The notes: generated by a model from the letters alone, not told the origin. DNA of 64,000 nt from Mycolicibacterium aichiense (GCF_010726245.1 NZ_AP022561.1:1426001-1490000); one strand, 5' to 3'. Shown: positions 1-9,764, counted from the first letter of the stretch. Numbers and translations: made by a program.

Positions 1-97
1 CCGTGCCGGTCAAGGTGAAGGCAGGGGCCTGATCGCCGACGGCGGGCAGGTCTCCAACGGTGTTGATCGGGTTTCCACGCAGGGTTATCTGTGCCAT
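1..97 (-). CDS. tpx: Thiol peroxidase Tpx, N-terminal part (runs off the window)
   Basis: Only the first 32 codons are inside the window. Read on the minus strand from the ATG at 97-95 they give MAQITLRGNPINTVGDLP followed by AVGDQAPAFTLTG. This matches the N-terminus I know for mycobacterial Tpx, an atypical 2-Cys peroxiredoxin that reduces peroxides in the cytoplasm with thioredoxin-type donors. The APAFTL segment is the usual start of the thioredoxin fold; the peroxidatic and resolving cysteines lie outside the window. It is divergent from the whiB7 leader, so the ~110 bp up to the whiB7 promoter should hold its own promoter. The call rests on N-terminal similarity alone. Confidence 0.9.
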   Translation of the reverse strand, partial: MAQITLRGNPINTVGDLPAVGDQAPAFTLTGT

Positions 98-204
98 GGG
101 AATTAGTTTCTCAGCACCGGCGTTGCGGCTGCTGAGCGGGTCAGCCCGACGGCTTCGGCGGTTGCCCGGCCGGGAAGGTCAACAGGGCTAAAACCGCAGG
201 TCAG

Positions 205-242
205 AAAATCGCTTGTAGCGAAACGGTGTTAGGGATTAGCCT
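205..242 (+). promoter_or_regulatory. Probable whiB7 promoter with AT-rich WhiB7 recognition element
   Basis: An AAAAT box (205-209) lies three bases upstream of a TTGTAG -35-like hexamer (213-218). An 18-bp spacer leads to TAGCCT (237-242), which fits the mycobacterial TANNNT -10 pattern. WhiB7 is known to bind SigA and activate promoters carrying an AT-rich element just upstream of the -35, including its own. The site is ~60 bp upstream of the leader ORF. Hexamers were assigned by eye; the start site is not known. Confidence 0.6.
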
Positions 243-303
243 CTAAAACGAATCCTGTGCCGATCGATGGCTACAGGGCGGCGTGAGGAAGGAGGGACCG
301 ACG

Positions 304-501
304 ATGATCAGCAGCACTACGAATTATGGCGTAGCCGCAGTTGCGCGTCGTGCGTGGTCCTTCCGTGCCGTCATGGCGATGCCCGCGCATCATGCTTTCG
401 CTGCCCACGCCGCCGGCGCGGCCGCCGCTATTTCGGCGCAGCGTAAGCGTCGCGTCAACGCCGCCCCGACGATCGCGTCCGTGGACAGGAGCTTCATCTA
501 G
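304..501 (+). CDS. whiB7 leader ORF (uORF), 65 codons
   Basis: An ORF of 65 codons begins MISSTTNYGVAAVARRAW, has an Ala/Arg-rich middle and ends SVDRSFI. I chose the ATG at 304 rather than the upstream start at 283 because GAAGGAGG at 288-295 is well spaced for it. The ORF lies between the whiB7 promoter and a strong intrinsic terminator; its stop codon is 23 bp before the terminator stem. In mycobacteria whiB7 is induced by ribosome-targeting antibiotics through attenuation that depends on translation of such an upstream ORF, so its role is probably regulatory. The peptide itself shows no domain. Stalling position and antiterminator fold cannot be decided by reading. Confidence 0.6.
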   Translation: MISSTTNYGVAAVARRAWSFRAVMAMPAHHAFAAHAAGAAAAISAQRKRRVNAAPTIASVDRSFI

Positions 502-524
502 GAAAGCTCCCAGACACAGCCACT

Positions 525-568
525 GGCCACGGACCCGAAGTCAAAGGATCCGTGGCCTTTCTGGTTTT
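525..568 (+). terminator. Intrinsic terminator/attenuator in the whiB7 leader
   Basis: A perfect 9-bp stem GGCCACGGA (525-533) / TCCGTGGCC (549-557) with a 15-base loop is followed by a T-rich stretch (TTTCTGGTTTT). It lies between the leader ORF stop and the whiB7 start, where it would stop transcription unless an alternative fold forms. That is the arrangement expected for conditional whiB7 attenuation. Confidence 0.75.
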
Positions 569-637
569 CACCCGATTCCTGGCCCGGATCCCCTGAAAGA
601 GATACAGCCATTCGACCAGGAAGCAGGTGAGCGAGAC

Positions 638-907
638 ATGTCGGCATCGACAGTCCGCCAGGAGAAGCTGCCGGTGTTGCCGTGCCACGACGGGAATCCC
701 GACCTGTGGTTCGCCGAGAGTCCCATGGAACTGGAGCGCGCGAAGGTGCTCTGCGGGGACTGTCCGATCCGGCGGCAGTGCCTTGCCGCCGCACTGGACC
801 GCGGTGAGCCGTGGGGAGTTTGGGGCGGCGAGATCATCGAACGCGGCAGCATCGTGGAGCGCAAGCGGCCACGGGGGCGTCCGCGCAAGGACGTGATCGC
901 GGCCTAG
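638..907 (+). CDS. whiB7: Transcriptional activator WhiB7
   Basis: An 89-residue WhiB-family protein. The four iron-sulfur cysteines are C16, C39, C42 and C48 (C-x22-C-x2-C-x5-C), followed by the WhiB turn GVWGG at 60-64 and a C-terminal RGRPRK AT-hook-like tail that is diagnostic of WhiB7. WhiB7 binds the SigA subunit and AT-rich DNA to activate intrinsic antibiotic-resistance genes and itself. The start at 638 is supported by AGGTGAG upstream and by the conserved N-terminus preceding LPVLPCH. Expression is probably controlled by the upstream promoter, leader ORF and terminator. It converges with the ABC1 kinase gene, 20 bp beyond its stop. Confidence 0.95.
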   Translation: MSASTVRQEKLPVLPCHDGNPDLWFAESPMELERAKVLCGDCPIRRQCLAAALDRGEPWGVWGGEIIERGSIVERKRPRGRPRKDVIAA

Positions 908-927
908 CGAGGTCGGGCCCGAGCCGG

Positions 928-2253
928 CTAGTGCGCCGGCTCGGGCTCGACGAATCCTGGCACGAACTTCGCCGCCAGCTCGCGAGTCGGCACGTGGGCG
1001 TCGAGCTGACACGAGATCGCGACGGTCGACGCGATCACCCGTAGTGGAATTGCCAGTTTGGCAGGCAGATCCATTGCCCGGGCGGTCCTGATCTGCTCGG
1101 CCGAGACGTTCATGTTCGCCGCTGCCATCTTCTGCAGCCACCGGCGGGTGTAGTGAAAGACGTCGACCTCGATGGGCTCGACGTACTGACGCAGCATGTC
1201 GTCGATCTCGCGGACCGAGACCTGCTCGCCCTTCTGGATGAAGCCGACGCGTTCCATCGCGGGCAGCAGTTCGTCGTACTTCTTGTCGCGGGCCAGACAG
1301 ATGATCTGACCGATCTCGACGGGCAGTCCATCCGGCAGCGGGCCGACCGCGCCGAAGTCGATGACGCCCATCCGGCCGTCCGGCAGCATCATGAAGTTTC
1401 CGGGATGCGCGTCGCCGTGGATCATGCCGAGCCGTGCCGGTGCGTCGAAGGTCAGCTCGATAAGCCTTGTGCCACACAGGTCTCGCTCGTCGGGTGTGCC
1501 ATCCCTGATGATCTGCGCCATCGGGATGCCGTCGATCCACTCGGAGATCATCACCTTCGGCGAGCTGGCGACCACGTGCGGCACAACGAAATGCGGATGG
1601 CCCTGATAGGCCTTCGCGAAGGCGCGCTGGTTGTCGGCCTCGAGCCGGTAGTCCAGCTCCATCTCGGTGCGTTCGATGAGTTCGTCGACCACGCCCTCGA
1701 CGTCGGCGCCCGGAGCGAGCTGCTTGAACACACTGACCAGTCGTTGCATGGTCTTCAGGTCGGCGCGCAGTGCTTCGTCGGCACCGGGGTACTGGATCTT
1801 GACCGCCACTTCGCGACCGTCCGACCACACCCCCTTGTGCACCTGGCCGATGCTGGCCGACGCGACCGGGGTGTCATCGAATGACTGGAAGCGCTCCCGC
1901 CACTTGGTGCCGAGCTGGCCGTCGAGCACGCGATGCACCTTCGCCGCGGGTAGCGGCGGAGCATCCTTCTGCAGCTTGGTCAGCGCCTCGCGGTACGGCT
2001 CGCCGAACTCCGGGGGGATGGCGGCTTCCATCACCGACAGCGCCTGGCCGACCTTCATGGCTCCGCCCTTGAGCTCACCGAGCACGGTGAACAACTGGTT
2101 GGCAGCCTTTTCCAACAGCTCGGCCTGGACCTCGTCTTTCGACTTGCCGGTCAATCGTTTGCCCAAGCCCAGCGCCGCCCTGCCGGCGAAGCCGACCGGG
2201 ATGGTCGCCAGCTTGACGTTGCGGGCCGCGCGGCCTCGCTTGATGTCTGCCAC
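928..2253 (-). CDS. ABC1/UbiB-family atypical kinase-like protein (Rv3197 type)
   Basis: 441 residues from the chosen GTG. ABC1 hallmarks are in order: the KxGQ-type segment MKVGQALS near residue 65, ASIGQVH, the lysine strand VAVKIQYP, the catalytic-like MIHGDAHPGNF and the metal-binding VIDFGAV. The family comprises protein-kinase-like ATPases linked to quinone or lipid metabolism; the substrate here is unknown. An ATG at 2307 gives 18 more residues but overlaps the preceding gene. The GTG at 2253 has AGGGA upstream and starts at the conserved ADIKRGRAARN block, so I prefer it. Gene order with the E1-like, DUF2342, PDZ and UPF0182 genes resembles the whiB7 region of M. tuberculosis. Confidence 0.9.
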   Translation of the reverse strand: MADIKRGRAARNVKLATIPVGFAGRAALGLGKRLTGKSKDEVQAELLEKAANQLFTVLGELKGGAMKVGQALSVMEAAIPPEFGEPYREALTKLQKDAPPLPAAKVHRVLDGQLGTKWRERFQSFDDTPVASASIGQVHKGVWSDGREVAVKIQYPGADEALRADLKTMQRLVSVFKQLAPGADVEGVVDELIERTEMELDYRLEADNQRAFAKAYQGHPHFVVPHVVASSPKVMISEWIDGIPMAQIIRDGTPDERDLCGTRLIELTFDAPARLGMIHGDAHPGNFMMLPDGRMGVIDFGAVGPLPDGLPVEIGQIICLARDKKYDELLPAMERVGFIQKGEQVSVREIDDMLRQYVEPIEVDVFHYTRRWLQKMAAANMNVSAEQIRTARAMDLPAKLAIPLRVIASTVAISCQLDAHVPTRELAAKFVPGFVEPEPAH

Positions 2254-2296
2254 CAGACCATCATCCCTGACGGCGGTCTCCTGGCAACCATGGATG

Positions 2297-3127
2297 TCAG
2301 CATTCACAGCGTGGATGCCGTGACCAGCGGCGAGCCGTGATCGTGTTGTTACTCACATCGACCTGCAGGGTGGTGTTCAGGGTCGTCGGGGGAGCGCCGG
2401 CCGCTTCCTGTCCGCGCACCGCGGTGATGATGCGCTGCAACTGCCCGAGCGCGACGGCGGCGGTTGCTAGAACGGTCGGACGGTCGGCTGTCCCGATCAC
2501 GTCCCGTAGCTGTGCGGCCACTGCGGGCCAGGCGCCGTCCCGGTCGGTCCGGTGCAGGTCGGCACAGCCCAGGCAGCTCGTCACCCCCGGAATCACCAGC
2601 GGGCCGACCAGCCCGGCGCCGTCGCGCACCCGTACCGGCAGGTGCGGGACGCCGATGGTGTGTAGGTCGCGCACCAGCCGGGGATCGGCCACCAGGTAGT
2701 CGGTCAGTACGACCATGTCGGCGCGGGCCGTCGACAGCGCGGCGCCGGTGTGGCTGGTCTGGGCGATCCGCGCCCCGGAGCAGCGCAGCGCTTCGACGAG
2801 AAGCTCAGCCAGCGGGCCGCTGCCGTGCACCCGGATCGACAACGCGCGCGCGGCGGTGGGGCGGGCCCGGCCGCGGACGACGCCGCTGGTTTCGAGTGCA
2901 TCCAACAGTTGGTCGAGGCTCTCGGCCAGCCCGTGGGTGGCGGCCAGTCGCCGCAGTTCGGTCTTGCCGAGTGGAACCTGCATGCCGCGCAGCAGACTGG
3001 CCAGCGCGGCCGGCGTCACTCCCTCAGGCGGGCGAACCAGCACGGCGCGGCGGGGATCCCAGCCGACCTGCACCGCATCGTCGGGACGCAACAGCACCGG
3101 CATCGCCGGGTCGAGCGCGTAGAGCAC
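2297..3127 (-). CDS. E1/ThiF-like, cyclodehydratase-domain protein (Rv3196 type)
   Basis: 276 residues from a GTG. The N-terminal ~100 residues resemble the leader-binding or partner domain of TOMM cyclodehydratases (LRPDDAVQVGWDPRRAVLV). The C-terminal half has the Rossmann-like layout of ThiF/E1 proteins (LSIRVHGSGPLAELLVEAL, then DMVVLTDYLV) and a Cys pair in TSCLGCADLHRTDRD that may bind zinc. No precursor peptide or YcaO partner lies nearby, so a RiPP role is not supported; it behaves as a conserved mycobacterial gene. It is 43 bp upstream of the ABC1 kinase gene on the same strand and may be co-transcribed with it. Confidence 0.75.
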   Translation of the reverse strand: MLYALDPAMPVLLRPDDAVQVGWDPRRAVLVRPPEGVTPAALASLLRGMQVPLGKTELRRLAATHGLAESLDQLLDALETSGVVRGRARPTAARALSIRVHGSGPLAELLVEALRCSGARIAQTSHTGAALSTARADMVVLTDYLVADPRLVRDLHTIGVPHLPVRVRDGAGLVGPLVIPGVTSCLGCADLHRTDRDGAWPAVAAQLRDVIGTADRPTVLATAAVALGQLQRIITAVRGQEAAGAPPTTLNTTLQVDVSNNTITARRWSRHPRCEC

Positions 3128-3162
3128 CTGCCGACTGTGGCACCAGGAGGGTGCAGCGCGGC

Positions 3163-4578
3163 TCAGCTATCCACAGGCCCGTCTTTGTCGTCCTTCTCGG
3201 ACTCCGGCTTTTTGTCGTCCTCCCCGGACTCCGGCTTTTTGTCGTCCTCCCCGGACTCCGTGGCCTTCTGGAATTCCTCGATCGCGGCGTCGATGTCCAG
3301 GCCGCTGGTGTCGCCGCCGATGATCCGGTCGATGAAACCGGCCGGCTCGTCGAGGTCGGCCGAGCTGGGCAGCAGATCCGGGTGCTGCCACACGGCGTCG
3401 CGCGCGTCGATGCCGACGGCGTCGGTGAGCCGCTCCCACAGTGCGGCGGCCTCCCGCATCTTGCGGGGCCGCAGTTCCAGCCCGACCAGGGTCGCGAAGG
3501 TCTGTTCCGCCGGCCCGGCGGTGGCCCGGCGGCGTCGCAGCATCTCCGAGAGCGCCGCAGTGCCGGGAATGCGTTCGCCGAGTGCGGCGGTCACCACGGT
3601 CTGCACCCAGCCCTCGATCAGCGCCAGCAGGGTCTCGAGCCGCTCGAGCGCCGCGGTCTGCTCCGGGGTCGCCTTCGGTTCGAACATGCCCTGGCTGAGC
3701 AGCTGTTCCATGGCGGCCGGGTCGGTCAGCGCGGCCGGGTTGATGCCCTGCGCGAGCTCCTCGAGGCCGCTCATGTCGATCTTCATGCCCTTGGCGTAGG
3801 CCTCGACGGCGTTGAGCAGCTGGCTGGAGAGCCACGGCACATGGCTGAACAGCCGGTGATGAGCCGCCTCGCGGGCGGCCAGGAACGTCATGATCTCGCT
3901 GCGCGGCTGCTCGAGGCCCTCGGACAGCGTCTCGATGGCCTCCGGCATCAGGGCGGCCACGCCGGTCGGTCCCAGCGGCAGGCCGATGTCGGTCGACGTC
4001 AACACCTCGCGCGACAACTTCCCGAGCGCCTGGCCCAGCTGCGAGCCGAACGCCATGCCGCCCATCTGGGTCATCATCGCCATCAGGGGACCGGCCATGG
4101 CCTTGGCTTCCTCGGGCAGCGACTGCGCCCACACCGACGAGATCTGTTCGGCCATCGGGTCGCACAAACGCTTCCAGCGGTCCAGCGTGCCGTCGACCCA
4201 CTCGTTGGGGGTCCAGGCGACGGCCTTGGTCGCCCCGGCGGGCAGCGCGGTCGCCCCGTCGAGCCAGGTGTCGGCCAGGTGCACGGCGTCGGCGACGGCG
4301 GTGCTGGTGGCGGACGGGATGGGAGCGACGAAGCCGATCGAGCTCGACGCCAGCTGGCGGGCCACGTCGTAGTTGACCGGTCCCGAACCGCCGGCCATCG
4401 GGTTGCCGGCGCCGCTGAACATCTGGCCGAGCTTGGTGAAGATCTGACCGAGGTCGGCCATGTTGAAGTCGCCGCCGGCGAAGCCGAACGGGTCACCGGG
4501 GCCGGGGTTCGGGTCCTTTTTCGGCTTGTCGCGGTCGGGGTCGTCTCCCGCGGAGAAGCCGAAGGGCTGGTCAGGCAT
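3163..4578 (-). CDS. DUF2342 / zinc-dependent metalloprotease-like protein (Rv3195 type)
   Basis: 471 residues. The N-terminus is a Gly/Pro-rich low-complexity segment (PFGFSAGDDPDRD). The body carries the family signature LAAREAAHHRLFSHVPWL, whose Glu and paired His residues resemble a zincin-like site, and extended helical segments. The family is annotated in actinobacteria as a putative hydrolase or metalloprotease; activity is not established. The C-terminal tail is highly acidic and lysine-rich with a tandem nonapeptide repeat. Its start is divergent from the PDZ protease gene, ~130 bp away. Family assignment is strong, enzymatic role inferred. Confidence 0.85.
   Translation of the reverse strand: MPDQPFGFSAGDDPDRDKPKKDPNPGPGDPFGFAGGDFNMADLGQIFTKLGQMFSGAGNPMAGGSGPVNYDVARQLASSSIGFVAPIPSATSTAVADAVHLADTWLDGATALPAGATKAVAWTPNEWVDGTLDRWKRLCDPMAEQISSVWAQSLPEEAKAMAGPLMAMMTQMGGMAFGSQLGQALGKLSREVLTSTDIGLPLGPTGVAALMPEAIETLSEGLEQPRSEIMTFLAAREAAHHRLFSHVPWLSSQLLNAVEAYAKGMKIDMSGLEELAQGINPAALTDPAAMEQLLSQGMFEPKATPEQTAALERLETLLALIEGWVQTVVTAALGERIPGTAALSEMLRRRRATAGPAEQTFATLVGLELRPRKMREAAALWERLTDAVGIDARDAVWQHPDLLPSSADLDEPAGFIDRIIGGDTSGLDIDAAIEEFQKATESGEDDKKPESGEDDKKPESEKDDKDGPVDS
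3199..3260. repeat. 27-bp tandem repeat in the tail of the DUF2342 gene
   Basis: Two identical 27-bp units (3199-3225, 3226-3252) and the first 8 bp of a third. Because 27 is a multiple of three, they add the peptide ESGEDDKKP in register at the protein's C-terminus. Such units readily vary in copy number. Confidence 0.85.
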
Positions 4579-4711
4579 GCCTCAACCGTACTCATGCTGG
4601 GCCGAGGGTGCGGAAGGAGGCGATCCGCTGTCAGTGAACCGGGGCGGCCGGGGGCTTCGGCTATTTCCCCGGGTCGCTTCGCTCCTGCCCGCCGCATCTA
4701 GTCTTGGCGGC

Positions 4712-5734
4712 GTGAACAGGCGGATTCTGACGCTGCTGACGGCGCTCGTGCCGATCGTCGTCTTCGGCGTGCTGCTGGCGGTCGTGACGGTGCCCTATGT
4801 GTCGCTGGGCCCGGGCCCGACGTTCGACACGCTCGGCGAGGTCGACGGCAAGCCGGTGGTGGCCATCGACGGCACCGAAACGCATCCCACGTCGGGTCAC
4901 CTCAACATGACCACCGTCGCCCAGCGCGACGGGCTGACGCTGGGGCAGGCCCTGACCTTGTGGGTGTCGGGTCGCGAACAGCTGGTTCCGCGCGATCTGG
5001 TGTTCCCACCGGACAAGTCGCGCGAAGACGTCGAGAAGGATCAGGACGCCGACTTCAAGCGGTCCGAGGACAGCGCGGAGTACGCGGCGCTGGGGTACCT
5101 GAAATACCCCTCGGCGGTGCGGGTGGAGAAGGTCAACGATCCGGGGCCGTCGGCGGGCAAGCTGCAGGACGGCGACGCGATCGACGCCGTCGACGGTAAG
5201 CCGGTAGCGAATCTCGCGGAGTTCACCACGCTGTTGAAGGCCACCAAGCCGGGCCAGGAAATCGCCATCGACTACCGCCGCAAGAACGGTCCGCCGGGCG
5301 TCGCGCGAATCACTTTGGGAAACAACCAAGATCGCGACTACGGCTATCTCGGGGTGGCGGTGCTCGACGCGCCGTGGGCACCGTTCAAGATCGACTTCAA
5401 CCTGGCCAACATCGGCGGCCCGTCGGCCGGCTTGATGTTCAGCCTCGCCGTCATCGACAAGCTGACCACCGGCGATCTGAACGGATCGAAGTTCATCGCC
5501 GGCACCGGAACGATCAGCGCGGACGGCAAGGTGGGCCCGATCGGCGGCATCACCCACAAGATGCTGGCCGCTCAGGAGGCCGGGGCGAGTGTGTTCCTGG
5601 TGCCTGCCGAAAACTGCGACGAGGCCAAGTCCATGCGCGACGACAACATGGAGTTGGTGAAGGTCGACACGTTGAGCACCGCCGTCGATTCGCTGCACAC
5701 GCTGACCTCCGGCGGGCGTCCGCCCAGCTGTTAG
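4712..5734 (+). CDS. PDZ domain / Lon-type serine protease, membrane anchored (YlbL family, Rv3194 type)
   Basis: 340 residues from GTG 4712. One N-terminal membrane anchor (LLTALVPIVVFGVLLAVVTV) is followed by the extracytoplasmic GPGPTFDTLG block, a PDZ domain (AVRVEKVNDPGPSAGKLQDGD... through about residue 215) and a Lon-like S16 domain. The catalytic dyad is visible: Ser238 in GGPSAGLMF and Lys283 in ITHKMLAA. The family cleaves membrane or secreted proteins after PDZ recognition; the substrate is unknown. An upstream in-frame reading back to 4460 is only an extension across the DUF2342 start. UPF0182 follows 103 bp downstream in the same orientation. Confidence 0.92.
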   Translation: MNRRILTLLTALVPIVVFGVLLAVVTVPYVSLGPGPTFDTLGEVDGKPVVAIDGTETHPTSGHLNMTTVAQRDGLTLGQALTLWVSGREQLVPRDLVFPPDKSREDVEKDQDADFKRSEDSAEYAALGYLKYPSAVRVEKVNDPGPSAGKLQDGDAIDAVDGKPVANLAEFTTLLKATKPGQEIAIDYRRKNGPPGVARITLGNNQDRDYGYLGVAVLDAPWAPFKIDFNLANIGGPSAGLMFSLAVIDKLTTGDLNGSKFIAGTGTISADGKVGPIGGITHKMLAAQEAGASVFLVPAENCDEAKSMRDDNMELVKVDTLSTAVDSLHTLTSGGRPPSC

Positions 5735-5837
5735 CGCATTGCTGCAGGACCGCACCGCTGCCCGGATGCGTAGAGTTGTGGCCGTACTGCTGCCTCGGCG
5801 CGGCGCGGCCGCCCGACAAAACTCAGGAGCCTGACAG

Positions 5838-8800
5838 GTGAGTATGCGGCCCGGCGCCAGGATGCCGAAGCTGACTCGGCGCAGCCGGATTCTGATCGGT
5901 ATTGCGCTCACGGTCGTCGCGCTGTTGTTGGTGGGGCCACGATTGGTCGACACCTACGTGGACTGGCTGTGGTTCGGCGAGCTGGGCTACCGCTCGGTGT
6001 TCTCCACCGTGCTGGTCACCCGCCTGGTGGTGTTCCTGGTGGCCGCCCTGGCGGTCGGTGCGATCGTCTTCGCCGGACTGGCGTTGGCCTACCGCACCCG
6101 GCCGGTGTTCGTGCCAACGGTCGGACCGAATGATCCGGTGGCGCGCTACCGGACCGCGGTGATGGCCCGGCTCCGGCTGTTCGGCATCGGGGTGCCCACG
6201 GTCATCGGTGTGCTGTCCGGGGCGGTGGCCCAGAGCTATTGGGCACGGGTGCAGCTGTTCCTGCACGGTGGTGACTTCGGCATCACCGACCCGCAGTTCG
6301 GCAAGGACCTCGGGTTCTACGCCTTCGATCTGCCGTTCTACCGGCTGGTGCTGTCGTACCTGTTCGTCGCGCTGTTCCTGGCGTTCCTGGCGAACCTGAT
6401 CGGTCACTACATCTTCGGCGGTATCCGGTTGGCCGGCCGCAGCGGCGTGCTGAGCCGCCCGGCCCGCATTCAACTTGTGGCCCTGATCGGGACGCTGGTG
6501 TTGCTCAAGGCCGTCGCCTACTGGTTCGACCGCTATGAACTGCTCAGCCACACCCGCGGCGGTAAGCCGTTCACCGGTGCCGGCTACACCGACATCAACG
6601 CCGTGCTGCCGGCCAAGCTCATCCTGCTGGCGATCGCCCTGATCTGCGCGGCCGCGGTGTTCTCCGCACTTGTGCTGCGCGATCTGCGAATCCCCGCGAT
6701 CGGTTTGGTGCTGTTGCTGCTGAGCTCGCTGATCGTCGGCGCGGGCTGGCCGCTGGTCGTGGAGCAGATCAGCGTCAAACCCAATGCCGCGCAGAAGGAA
6801 AGCGAATACATCAGTCGCAGTATCGCCGCGACAAGGCAGGCGTACGGCCTGACCGGTGACCATGTCACCTACCGCGATTACAGCGGCACCGCACCGACGA
6901 CTGCGCAGCAGGTGGCTTCCGACCGGGCGACCACCTCGAACATCCGGGTGCTGGACCCCACAATCATCAGCCCGGCGTTCACCCAGTTCCAGCAGGGCAA
7001 GAACTTCTACTACTTCCCCGACCAGCTGTCGATCGACCGCTACAAGAGCCCGGACGGGGAGCTGCGTGACTACGTGGTCGCCGCCCGCGAACTGAACCCG
7101 GACCGGCTGCAGGACAACCAGCGGGACTGGATCAACCGCCACACCGTCTACACCCACGGCAACGGCTTCATCGCCTCGCCCGCCAACACGGTGCGCGGAA
7201 TCGCCAACGACCCCAACCAGAATGGCGGCTATCCGGAGTTCCTGGCCAGCGTCGTCGGCGCCAACGGCAATGTCGTCTCGCCCGGCCCGGCACCGCTGGA
7301 TCAGCCGCGCGTCTACTTCGGTCCGGTCATCTCCAACACCGCGGCCGACTACGCGATCGTGGGTAAGAACGGCGCCGACCGCGAGTACGACTACGAGACC
7401 AACACCGACACCAAGAACTACACCTACACCGGCGCCGGTGGCGTACCGATCGGCAACTGGCTGGCGCGCAGCGTGTTCGCCGCCAAGTTCGCCGAGCGGA
7501 ACTTCTTGTTCTCCAACGTGATCGGCAGCAACAGCAAGATCCTGTTCAACCGCGACCCCGCTCAGCGGGTGGAGGCGGTGGCGCCGTGGCTGACCACCGA
7601 CAGCACGGTGTATCCCGCCATCGTCAACAAGCGGATGGTGTGGGTCATCGACGGCTACACCACCCTGGACAACTATCCGTACTCGGAGTTGACGTCGCTG
7701 TCGTCGGCCACCGCGGACTCCAATGAGGTGGCGGTCAACCGGTTGGCTCCGGACAAGCAGGTGTCCTACATCCGTAACTCGGTCAAGGCCACCGTCGACG
7801 CCTACGACGGCACCGTGACCCTCTACGCCCAGGACGAGAGCGATCCGGTCCTGAAGGCGTGGATGGCGGTGTTCCCGGGCACGGTCAAGCCGAAGAGTGA
7901 CATCACGCCGGATCTGGCTGCGCACCTTCGCTATCCGGAGGATCTGTTCAAGGTTCAGCGCATGTTGCTGGCCAAGTATCACGTCGACGATCCGGTGACG
8001 TTCTTCTCCACCTCGGATTTCTGGGACGTGCCGCTGGATCCCAACCCGACGGCCAGCAGCTACCAGCCGCCGTATTACATCGTGGCCAAAGATCTTGCCC
8101 GCAATACCGATTCGTCGTCGTTCCAGCTGACCAGTGCGATGAACCGGTTCCGGCGCGACTTCCTGGCCGCCTACATCAGTGCCAGCTCCGATCCGGACAC
8201 CTACGGCCGGATCACGGTGTTGACCATCCCAGGTCAGGTCAACGGTCCGAAGCTGGCGTTCAACGCCATCAGCACCGACACCGCGGTCAGCCAAGACCTC
8301 GGTGTGATCGGCCGCGACAACCAGAACCGAATACGGTGGGGCAATCTGCTGACCCTGCCGGTCGGGCAGGGCGGCTTGATCTATGTGTCACCGGTGTACG
8401 CCTCGCCGGGCTCCAGTGATGCCGCGTCGTCCTATCCACGGTTGATCCGCGTGGCGATGATGTACAACGACAAGGTCGGCTACGGCCCGACGGTCAGTAC
8501 CGCGCTCGACGGCATCTTCGGTGCCGGCGCGGGCGCGACGGCCACTGGTCCCGCGCCGGCGACCCCGCCGCCGGGTGGTCAGCCACCGGGCTCTCGCCCG
8601 CCTGCGGCACCCGCTCCGGTGCCGGGCAGTGCGCCTGAGGTGCCGACGCCGGTGGCGGGGGTGCCGGCCACGCCGGGTGTCCCGACGACGTTGTCCCCGG
8701 CCAAGTCTGCCGCGCTGACCGACGTCGAGACGGCGCTGGGCGCGGTGCAGGAGGCCCAGAAGAACGGCAACTTCGCCGATTACGGTGATGCGCTGCAACG

Positions 8801-8840
8801 CCTCGACGACGCGATGAAGAAGTACGAGTCGGCTAAATAG
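5838..8840 (+). CDS. UPF0182 family large membrane protein (Rv3193 type)
   Basis: 1000 residues from GTG 5838, preceded by AGGAGCCTGACAG. About seven hydrophobic segments fill the first ~330 residues (e.g. [20 protein letters not shown] and [19 protein letters not shown]). A long extracytoplasmic region follows, rich in aromatic and NTDT-type sequences, then a Pro/Ala-rich linker near residue 900 and a short C-terminal helix ([17 protein letters not shown]). The length is typical of UPF0182. The function is unknown; proteins of this family are integral to the actinobacterial envelope. Alternative start ATG 5844 changes only two residues. Rnz follows after 12 bp, suggesting co-transcription. 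Confidence 0.93.
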   Translation: MSMRPGARMPKLTRRSRILIGIALTVVALLLVGPRLVDTYVDWLWFGELGYRSVFSTVLVTRLVVFLVAALAVGAIVFAGLALAYRTRPVFVPTVGPNDPVARYRTAVMARLRLFGIGVPTVIGVLSGAVAQSYWARVQLFLHGGDFGITDPQFGKDLGFYAFDLPFYRLVLSYLFVALFLAFLANLIGHYIFGGIRLAGRSGVLSRPARIQLVALIGTLVLLKAVAYWFDRYELLSHTRGGKPFTGAGYTDINAVLPAKLILLAIALICAAAVFSALVLRDLRIPAIGLVLLLLSSLIVGAGWPLVVEQISVKPNAAQKESEYISRSIAATRQAYGLTGDHVTYRDYSGTAPTTAQQVASDRATTSNIRVLDPTIISPAFTQFQQGKNFYYFPDQLSIDRYKSPDGELRDYVVAARELNPDRLQDNQRDWINRHTVYTHGNGFIASPANTVRGIANDPNQNGGYPEFLASVVGANGNVVSPGPAPLDQPRVYFGPVISNTAADYAIVGKNGADREYDYETNTDTKNYTYTGAGGVPIGNWLARSVFAAKFAERNFLFSNVIGSNSKILFNRDPAQRVEAVAPWLTTDSTVYPAIVNKRMVWVIDGYTTLDNYPYSELTSLSSATADSNEVAVNRLAPDKQVSYIRNSVKATVDAYDGTVTLYAQDESDPVLKAWMAVFPGTVKPKSDITPDLAAHLRYPEDLFKVQRMLLAKYHVDDPVTFFSTSDFWDVPLDPNPTASSYQPPYYIVAKDLARNTDSSSFQLTSAMNRFRRDFLAAYISASSDPDTYGRITVLTIPGQVNGPKLAFNAISTDTAVSQDLGVIGRDNQNRIRWGNLLTLPVGQGGLIYVSPVYASPGSSDAASSYPRLIRVAMMYNDKVGYGPTVSTALDGIFGAGAGATATGPAPATPPPGGQPPGSRPPAAPAPVPGSAPEVPTPVAGVPATPGVPTTLSPAKSAALTDVETALGAVQEAQKNGNFADYGDALQRLDDAMKKYESAK

Positions 8841-8852
8841 CGACGGCGCGGT

Positions 8853-9764
8853 ATGCGTGAGTTGGTTGTGCTCGGCACCGCCAGTCAGGTGCCGACCCGC
8901 TACCGCAACCACAACGGCTACCTACTGCGCTGGGACGACGAGGGCATCCTCTTCGATCCCGGCGAGGGCACCCAGCGGCAGATGATGCTGGCCGGGGTGT
9001 CGGTTAGTGCGGTGAACCGGTTGTGCCTCACGCATTTTCACGGCGATCACTGTCTCGGGGTGCCCGGCATCATCCAGCGGGCGTCACTCGATCAGGTGAA
9101 TCACCCTCTGGTTGCGCACTTCCCGGCCTCGGGTGGCGAGTACTTCGAGCGGTTGCGGCACGCCTCGGTGTTCTACGACCGCGTGGAGGTGCGGGAGGAG
9201 CCGGTTTCGGTTGCGGGTGTGGTTGCGACCGGCCCGTTCGGTGTACTCGAAGCTGCTGCGTTGGAGCACTCGACCGACGTGTTCGGATACCGGCTGGTTG
9301 AACCGGACGGTCGGCGCTTCATCCCGGAGTTGTTGTCCCACTTCGGGATCAGCGGACCGGCCGTGAGTGAACTGGAACGCGCCGGAACGCTGCGGGTGGG
9401 CGACCGGGTGGTAGCTGTGGCCGACGTCAGCGAGCCGCGGCCCGGACAGCGGTTCGCGTTCGTGATGGACACCCGGCTCTGCGACGGGGTGTACGCGCTC
9501 GCCGACGGCGCCGACATGTTGGTGATCGAAGCGACGTTCCTGACCGAGGACGAGGATCTGGCGCACTGGTACGGGCACCTGACGGCGCGCCAGGCGGCCG
9601 CAGTGGCGTCGGAGTGCGGGGTGCGCACACTGGTGCTGACGCACTTCTCACAGCGCTACGTAGACGCCGCTGCGCGGTATGCCGAGGAGGCCGCTGGGGT
9701 GTTCTCCGGCGAGCTAGTGGTGGCCGAGGATCTGATGCGGGTGCCGGTGCCTGCGCGCCGCTAG
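8853..9764 (+). CDS. rnz: Ribonuclease Z / MBL-fold hydrolase
   Basis: 303 residues with the beta-lactamase-fold signature HFHGDH at 61-66 ([16 protein letters not shown]), the substrate-binding N-terminus [12 protein letters not shown] and later motif residues in [25 protein letters not shown] and LTHFSQRY. This pattern is that of tRNase Z, the zinc endonuclease that removes 3' trailers from tRNA precursors in the cytoplasm. It starts 12 bp after UPF0182. Its stop overlaps by 4 bp the stop of the convergent lipoprotein gene. A tRNA gene lies ~0.8 kb downstream, which may be coincidence. A broader MBL phosphodiesterase activity cannot be excluded. Confidence 0.88.
   Translation: MRELVVLGTASQVPTRYRNHNGYLLRWDDEGILFDPGEGTQRQMMLAGVSVSAVNRLCLTHFHGDHCLGVPGIIQRASLDQVNHPLVAHFPASGGEYFERLRHASVFYDRVEVREEPVSVAGVVATGPFGVLEAAALEHSTDVFGYRLVEPDGRRFIPELLSHFGISGPAVSELERAGTLRVGDRVVAVADVSEPRPGQRFAFVMDTRLCDGVYALADGADMLVIEATFLTEDEDLAHWYGHLTARQAAAVASECGVRTLVLTHFSQRYVDAAARYAEEAAGVFSGELVVAEDLMRVPVPARR

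Noticed and set aside
5823..8294. 823-codon minus-strand ORF opposite UPF0182
   Set aside because: Arg/Gly/His-rich shadow of a well-supported gene on the plus strand; no family resemblance.
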